Positions 30,051 to 33,892 of a stretch of 33,892 bases of DNA are shown piece by piece (within the stretch, counting starts at the first letter, position 1; every line of letters begins with the position of its first letter). A model generated the notes under the pieces. That model was not told the origin of the DNA. It was given only the letters and a program-made list of their open reading frames with translations, and did not search any database. The stretch spans positions 1 through 33,892 of the forward strand of contig JAODBB010000219.1 of NCBI GenBank assembly GCA_025463745.1. Direction: 5' to 3'. A program made the translations under genes and the position numbers. The DNA is from Subtercola sp. Its GTDB lineage: Bacteria > Actinomycetota > Actinomycetes > Actinomycetales > Microbacteriaceae.

Positions 30051-31985
30051 GTGCACGCGAACCCTAGAGCAAAGTCTCCAGCACGCAAGGCCGAATCCGA
30101 ATCCGAAGTGCTACTGCCTGAAACCTCTGAATCCGGCAACCAGAGAGACAGATCTGACGACTCGGCGCGCCCGCAGAGAACCGGTTTCTCGTGGCTGGTC
30201 TTCGAGATCGTGGGCGCCATCGTCACCGCCCTGCTCAGCATTGTCATCGCGACGCTCGCATTGCACATCAGCCCAGCCGGCCTGAACGAACGGTGGCAAA
30301 TCGGTGGCGCAGACGGCATATTGCACTACTTTGTGTTCACAGGCGCGACGCAGTCCTTTTCGTACGTCAACAATCCGAACGTCGGGTTCCCCGACGGAGT
30401 GAACTTCTTCTTCAGCACACAAGTCGATTTCGCCTCCGCGGTAACGATGAGCGTTTTGACCTTGTTCATCCACAACGGCATCACCCTGCTCAACGTCTTC
30501 TTCCTCCTGACGTTCGGGTTCGCTGGATTCACTGCCTTTCTCTTCTTCCGAGCTCTCCGCGTGCGAGCGTGGATCGCCGTGCTCTTCGGCCTCGCGTTCG
30601 CCTTGGCGCCGTACCACTTTCTTCGGATCGGGTATGGTCACGCCTTCATCGCGAACTGCGGGGCGATCCCGCTCATCGGAATCGTGGTTCTGATGGTGGC
30701 CGGCCGCGGTGCAGATCCGTTTCGAGCCTGGGCTGAGCGTGCATCCAGTCGCCGCGCACGAATGGTGCGATTGTTCGGGCCCCCCGTGGTGCTGGGGGTC
30801 GTCATCGCCACGACCACCCCCTACTACTTCATTTTCGGTGTGCTCGTCGTTGCTGGCGTGTGGCTCTATGCGGCCCTCGCCACCCTGTTACGCAAAGACA
30901 AGCTGTCGACGTTGCGCAGACCGACTGTCGCGTTCGCGGCTCTCAGCGCCTTCGTGGGCATCTCGCTCTTTCTGTTTTCGCGAAGCTATGGCGAACGGTA
31001 CGCAACCTATTTCGCACGCGCCATTGGCGAATCCGAGACCTACGCGGGCAAATTCGCCTCATTGATTCTGCCGTGGTTCGGCAGCGGGCTTCCCAAAGCG
31101 AGAGGACTCGCGCTGTTCTACCAGAACAACTCGACGGTGTTACCGTCGACAGAAGCCCCGGGCAGTTCTCTCATCGCTTCTCTCGGAATCGTTGCACTCA
31201 TCGCCGTTCTGCTGGTTCTCGGCATTGCCGATTCGCGCCGTCTCACCTCGAGTTGGCTAGGTCGGCTGATCTCGGATGATCGCACGCGCGCGCTCGCCGT
31301 CGGCACCGTCTGGGCACTGCTGTTCTTCATGGTGAGCGGGCTCGGAATCTTCGTAGCCATGTTCGTCGATACAGACATTCGAGCCTGGTCGAGAATGAGT
31401 ATCGTACTGATCCTCTTCGGGCTTGCCTTCGTCGCACTTCTCGTGAACGCAGCCACCGCGAAGTACGGCGTGCGTTACATTCTGGGTGCGGTCGTCGGGG
31501 CTGTCGTCGTTTTCGATCAGCTCGCAGGTGTGGCGCACGCCCTTCCCGTGCAACCCACCGCCGACACCGAAGTCACGAACTTCGTCGCCGCCGCAGATGC
31601 CGCACTACCCGATGGTTGCGGCGTGATTCAGCTGCCCATCAAGAGCTTTCCCGAAAGCGGGTCGATCGGCGCGATGGGCGACTACGACGAGGGGCTGCCT
31701 TTTCTGTACACGCAGCCGGGGCACATCCGTTGGAGCTACGGATCTATCAACGGCACTCTCGGCTGGAACGCGCTGGCCGGCGCAACCACACCTGCGACGT
31801 TCAGCTCTGCCGTAACGGCATCGGGTGCCTGCGCAATCGAGGTCGATCTCGACGCTTACACTCAGAACGTCGACGGATGGAAGCCCCTTGTCGCCGCCGC
31901 CACGGGCGAAGCCGATCCCACCCCGATCGTCACCTCTGATTCAGGCAAACTACTGCTGTTCGCAGTGCCGACAGCGGCCAAGTAG
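30051..31985 (+). CDS. Large polytopic membrane protein (GT-C-like, function unknown)
   Basis: A 644-residue integral membrane protein. A charged cytoplasmic N-terminus of about 45 residues is followed by a first helix (FEIVGAIVTALLSIVIATLA), an extracytoplasmic loop (SYVNNPNVGFPDGVNFFFST), about ten further helices, and an extracytoplasmic tail of about 130 residues. The layout resembles GT-C glycosyltransferases or lipid-linked sugar transferases. The tail motif FPESG...DYDE...RWSYGSINGT recalls a domain seen in other large envelope membrane proteins, from memory. GTG 30051 is preferred to GTG 30045 because a TAATCT box ends 6 bases before it. The gene stands alone between TetR and serA. 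Confidence 0.78.
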   Translation: MHANPRAKSPARKAESESEVLLPETSESGNQRDRSDDSARPQRTGFSWLVFEIVGAIVTALLSIVIATLALHISPAGLNERWQIGGADGILHYFVFTGATQSFSYVNNPNVGFPDGVNFFFSTQVDFASAVTMSVLTLFIHNGITLLNVFFLLTFGFAGFTAFLFFRALRVRAWIAVLFGLAFALAPYHFLRIGYGHAFIANCGAIPLIGIVVLMVAGRGADPFRAWAERASSRRARMVRLFGPPVVLGVVIATTTPYYFIFGVLVVAGVWLYAALATLLRKDKLSTLRRPTVAFAALSAFVGISLFLFSRSYGERYATYFARAIGESETYAGKFASLILPWFGSGLPKARGLALFYQNNSTVLPSTEAPGSSLIASLGIVALIAVLLVLGIADSRRLTSSWLGRLISDDRTRALAVGTVWALLFFMVSGLGIFVAMFVDTDIRAWSRMSIVLILFGLAFVALLVNAATAKYGVRYILGAVVGAVVVFDQLAGVAHALPVQPTADTEVTNFVAAADAALPDGCGVIQLPIKSFPESGSIGAMGDYDEGLPFLYTQPGHIRWSYGSINGTLGWNALAGATTPATFSSAVTASGACAIEVDLDAYTQNVDGWKPLVAAATGEADPTPIVTSDSGKLLLFAVPTAAK

Positions 31986-32050
31986 GGGTCAGGATGCGGT
32001 CGTCACGCCGATGATGACGATTGGCACCACGACGAGGCGGGGGCCGGAAC

Positions 32051-33640
32051 TCACTCCGTGATGTCGATTTCGGTGAGCACGTCGGCGCTGATCGCCACGC
32101 GGAGCCGCTCGAGCAGCTCGTCGGGAGCAGGCGAGTCGATCGTGAGAACGCTGAGCGCCTTGCCACCCGCGGTCGTACGAGCAATCTGCATGCCGGCGAT
32201 GTTGATGTGCGCATCGCCGAACTCCTTGCCATACACCGCGACGATGCCGGGGCGGTCGTCGTAGATCATCACGAGCAGGTGCTCGGCGAACGGAACCTCG
32301 ACGTCGTAGCCGTTGATCTCGACGATCTTCTCGATCTGCTTCGTGCCGGTCAGCGTGCCCGACACCGAGAGCTGAGTGCCGTCGCTGAATGCACCCGAGA
32401 GAGTCAGGATGTTGCGGTACTCCTCCGACACGCGGTCGGTGATGAGCCGAACCGTGACGCCACGTTGCTCGGCGAGCAACGGCGCATTCACGTACGAAAC
32501 CGATTCGCTGACCACGTTGGTGAAGATTCCCTTGAGCGCCGCGAGCTTCAGCACGCTCACGTCGAACTCGGCGATCTCGCCACGTACGATGACGTCGACG
32601 CTGGTCAGCGAGCTCGTCGCGAGCCCAGCGAACAGCTGGCCGATCTTCTCGATGAGGGCGATGCCGGGCCGAACGCTCGGCTCGATGACCCCCCCGGCCA
32701 CGTTCACCGCGTCGGGTACGAGTTCGCCCGAGAGTGCCAGCCGCACCGATTTGGCAACCGAAACGCCCGCCTTCTCTTGGGCTTCATCAGTGGATGCCCC
32801 CAAGTGCGGTGTGACGATGACATTGTCGAGCGCCAGCAGGTCGAGGTTCTTCGGCGGCTCGCTCACGAACACATCGAGCCCGGCGCCCGCGATGACCTTG
32901 GTGCTCAGTGCGCGGTAGAGGGCGTCTTCGTCGATCAGGCCGCCGCGCGCCACGTTCACGATGAACGCCGTCGGCTTCATGAGGGCGAGCTGTGCATCCG
33001 AGATCATGCCCGTGGTCTCGGGCGTCTTCGGCATGTGGATGGTCACGAAATCTGACTGCGCCAGCAGTTCGTCGAGGGGTAGCAGTGTCACGCCGAGCTG
33101 CTGGGCGCGAGCGGAGGTCACGTAGGGGTCGTAGGCGACCACGTTCACGCCGAACGCCTGCAGGCGTGCCGTGATGAGAGCGCCGATGCGGCCGAGGCCG
33201 ATGATGCCGAGCGTCTTCTCGTAGAGCTCGACGCCCGTGTACTTCGACCGCTTCCACTGCCCCTGCGCGAGCGCCTCGTGCGCCGCCGGGATGTGCCGGG
33301 CGAGGCTGAGGATGTGCCCCACAGTCAGTTCGGCAGCCGAGATGATGTTCGAGGTGGGCGCATTGACCACCATCACACCCGCCTCGGTGGCGCTCTTGAT
33401 GTCGACGTTGTCGAGCCCGACGCCGGCACGAGCGATGACCTTGAGCTTGGGCGCAGCGGCGATGGCCTCGGCGTCGACCTTGGTGGCCGAACGCACGAGA
33501 ATCGCGTCTGCGGTGGCCAAGGCCTGCAGCAGGGCCGGGCGGTCGGTTCCGTCGACGTTCACGACGTCGAAATCGGGGCCGAGAGCCTCAACGGTGGCGG
33601 GAGAAAGTTCTTCTGCGATCAACACGACCGGTTTTGACAC
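32051..33640 (-). CDS. serA: D-3-phosphoglycerate dehydrogenase
   Basis: A 529-residue long-type SerA, the first enzyme of serine biosynthesis (3-phosphoglycerate to 3-phosphohydroxypyruvate with NAD). The NAD-binding motif is LGIIGLGRIGALITARL. Catalytic residues are visible in NVARGGLIDEDAL (Arg), DVFVSEPP (Glu) and VTPHLGASTDEAQ (His). The C-terminal half contains the allosteric-substrate-binding domain and a final ACT domain (VMIYDDRPGIVAVYGKEFGD, INIAGMQIAR), so serine feedback is likely. GTG 33640 is preceded by AAGGAA at 9 bases. The gene belongs to the minus-strand amino-acid biosynthesis block with leuB and ilvE. Confidence 0.96.
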   Translation of the reverse strand: MSKPVVLIAEELSPATVEALGPDFDVVNVDGTDRPALLQALATADAILVRSATKVDAEAIAAAPKLKVIARAGVGLDNVDIKSATEAGVMVVNAPTSNIISAAELTVGHILSLARHIPAAHEALAQGQWKRSKYTGVELYEKTLGIIGLGRIGALITARLQAFGVNVVAYDPYVTSARAQQLGVTLLPLDELLAQSDFVTIHMPKTPETTGMISDAQLALMKPTAFIVNVARGGLIDEDALYRALSTKVIAGAGLDVFVSEPPKNLDLLALDNVIVTPHLGASTDEAQEKAGVSVAKSVRLALSGELVPDAVNVAGGVIEPSVRPGIALIEKIGQLFAGLATSSLTSVDVIVRGEIAEFDVSVLKLAALKGIFTNVVSESVSYVNAPLLAEQRGVTVRLITDRVSEEYRNILTLSGAFSDGTQLSVSGTLTGTKQIEKIVEINGYDVEVPFAEHLLVMIYDDRPGIVAVYGKEFGDAHINIAGMQIARTTAGGKALSVLTIDSPAPDELLERLRVAISADVLTEIDITE

Positions 33641-33793
33641 GAAAGTGAGTTCCTTACGACGAGGCGTCGGCGGCGGGATCGCGGGCGACGTAGCCCCTCA
33701 ACTTTAGTGCCTGCGCGCCGGCCGGATGTTCGCCCAGGTCTTTGAGCGTCATTGTCTCCGCTATCGCCCGGAGTCCGGGGCGGTCTTGGCGAG

Positions 33794-33892
33794 CTATACG
33801 CTGAGCGCCGCCGCGTACAGGCTCTGCAGATCGAGAGTGACCACCGCAGTGAAGGCGAACCCGACGATGAAGACGATCGTGGTGCCGATCAC
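33794..33892 (-). CDS. C-terminal end of a membrane protein (truncated by window)
   Basis: The last 99 bases, read on the minus strand, form an open frame of 32 residues ending in TAG. They contain a convincing membrane helix (TTIVFIVGFAFTAVVTLDLQ) and a short polar end. The start lies outside the window. It is upstream of serA on the same strand, 153 bp away. Too little is visible to name a family, and a chance frame is possible. Confidence 0.45.
   Translation of the reverse strand: MIGTTIVFIVGFAFTAVVTLDLQSLYAAALSV

Noticed and set aside
32021-33055. 344-codon plus-strand frame antisense to serA
   Set aside because: Same type of shadow; serA on the other strand is complete with all catalytic residues.

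Overview
The window looks like a chromosomal segment of a high-GC actinobacterium, most likely a member of the Microbacteriaceae. That placement is inference. It rests on the GC-rich third codon positions, GTG starts and leaderless-looking starts, two F420-type luciferase-fold oxidoreductases, and a minus-strand core block (serA, leuB, ilvE, FAH-family hydrolase, gltX, tRNA-Gln) in an order I associate with that family.

Left part (1-6300): the end of an ECF42-type sigma factor with its DGPF/YCII partner, a lipid kinase carrying a Gly/Ser/Pro-rich insert, a metallo-beta-lactamase-fold hydrolase with a small membrane protein, a META-domain lipoprotein, a secreted transglycosylase-like protein preceded by five 17-bp repeats, an F420-type oxidoreductase and a doubtful small gene.

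Accessory part (about 6500-16850): by eye this stretch is less GC-extreme than its flanks. It holds a frameshifted AbiEii-type toxin gene with a large inverted repeat upstream, then the pair mesX-mesD, predicted to encode a folate-independent methionine synthase and its DUF1852 partner. Next comes a divergent sugar-type catabolic locus: ribokinase on the minus strand; and on the plus strand a LacI regulator, an ABC binding protein, two permeases and an atypical ADP-ribosylglycohydrolase-family enzyme. A plausible reading is uptake of a riboside, cleavage of its N- or O-glycosidic bond in the cytoplasm, and phosphorylation of the freed ribose. A strong bidirectional terminator closes the locus.

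Right part (16900-33892): a second F420-type oxidoreductase, an NmrA-like protein divergent from a TetR regulator, tRNA-Gln(CTG), a PhnB-like VOC protein, a thioredoxin-reductase-like flavoprotein with CxxC but no visible NADPH motif, gltX, a TetR divergent from a VOC protein, an FAH-family hydrolase, ilvE and leuB, a 14-TM-type MFS exporter divergent from its TetR with a readable promoter/operator, a leaderless polytopic membrane protein, serA, and the tail of one more membrane protein.

The most notable items are the riboside locus with its variant ARH enzyme, the mesX-mesD pair, the 17-bp repeats ahead of the cell-wall gene, and the decayed AbiEii locus. I see no CRISPR array, prophage, insertion sequence or rRNA.
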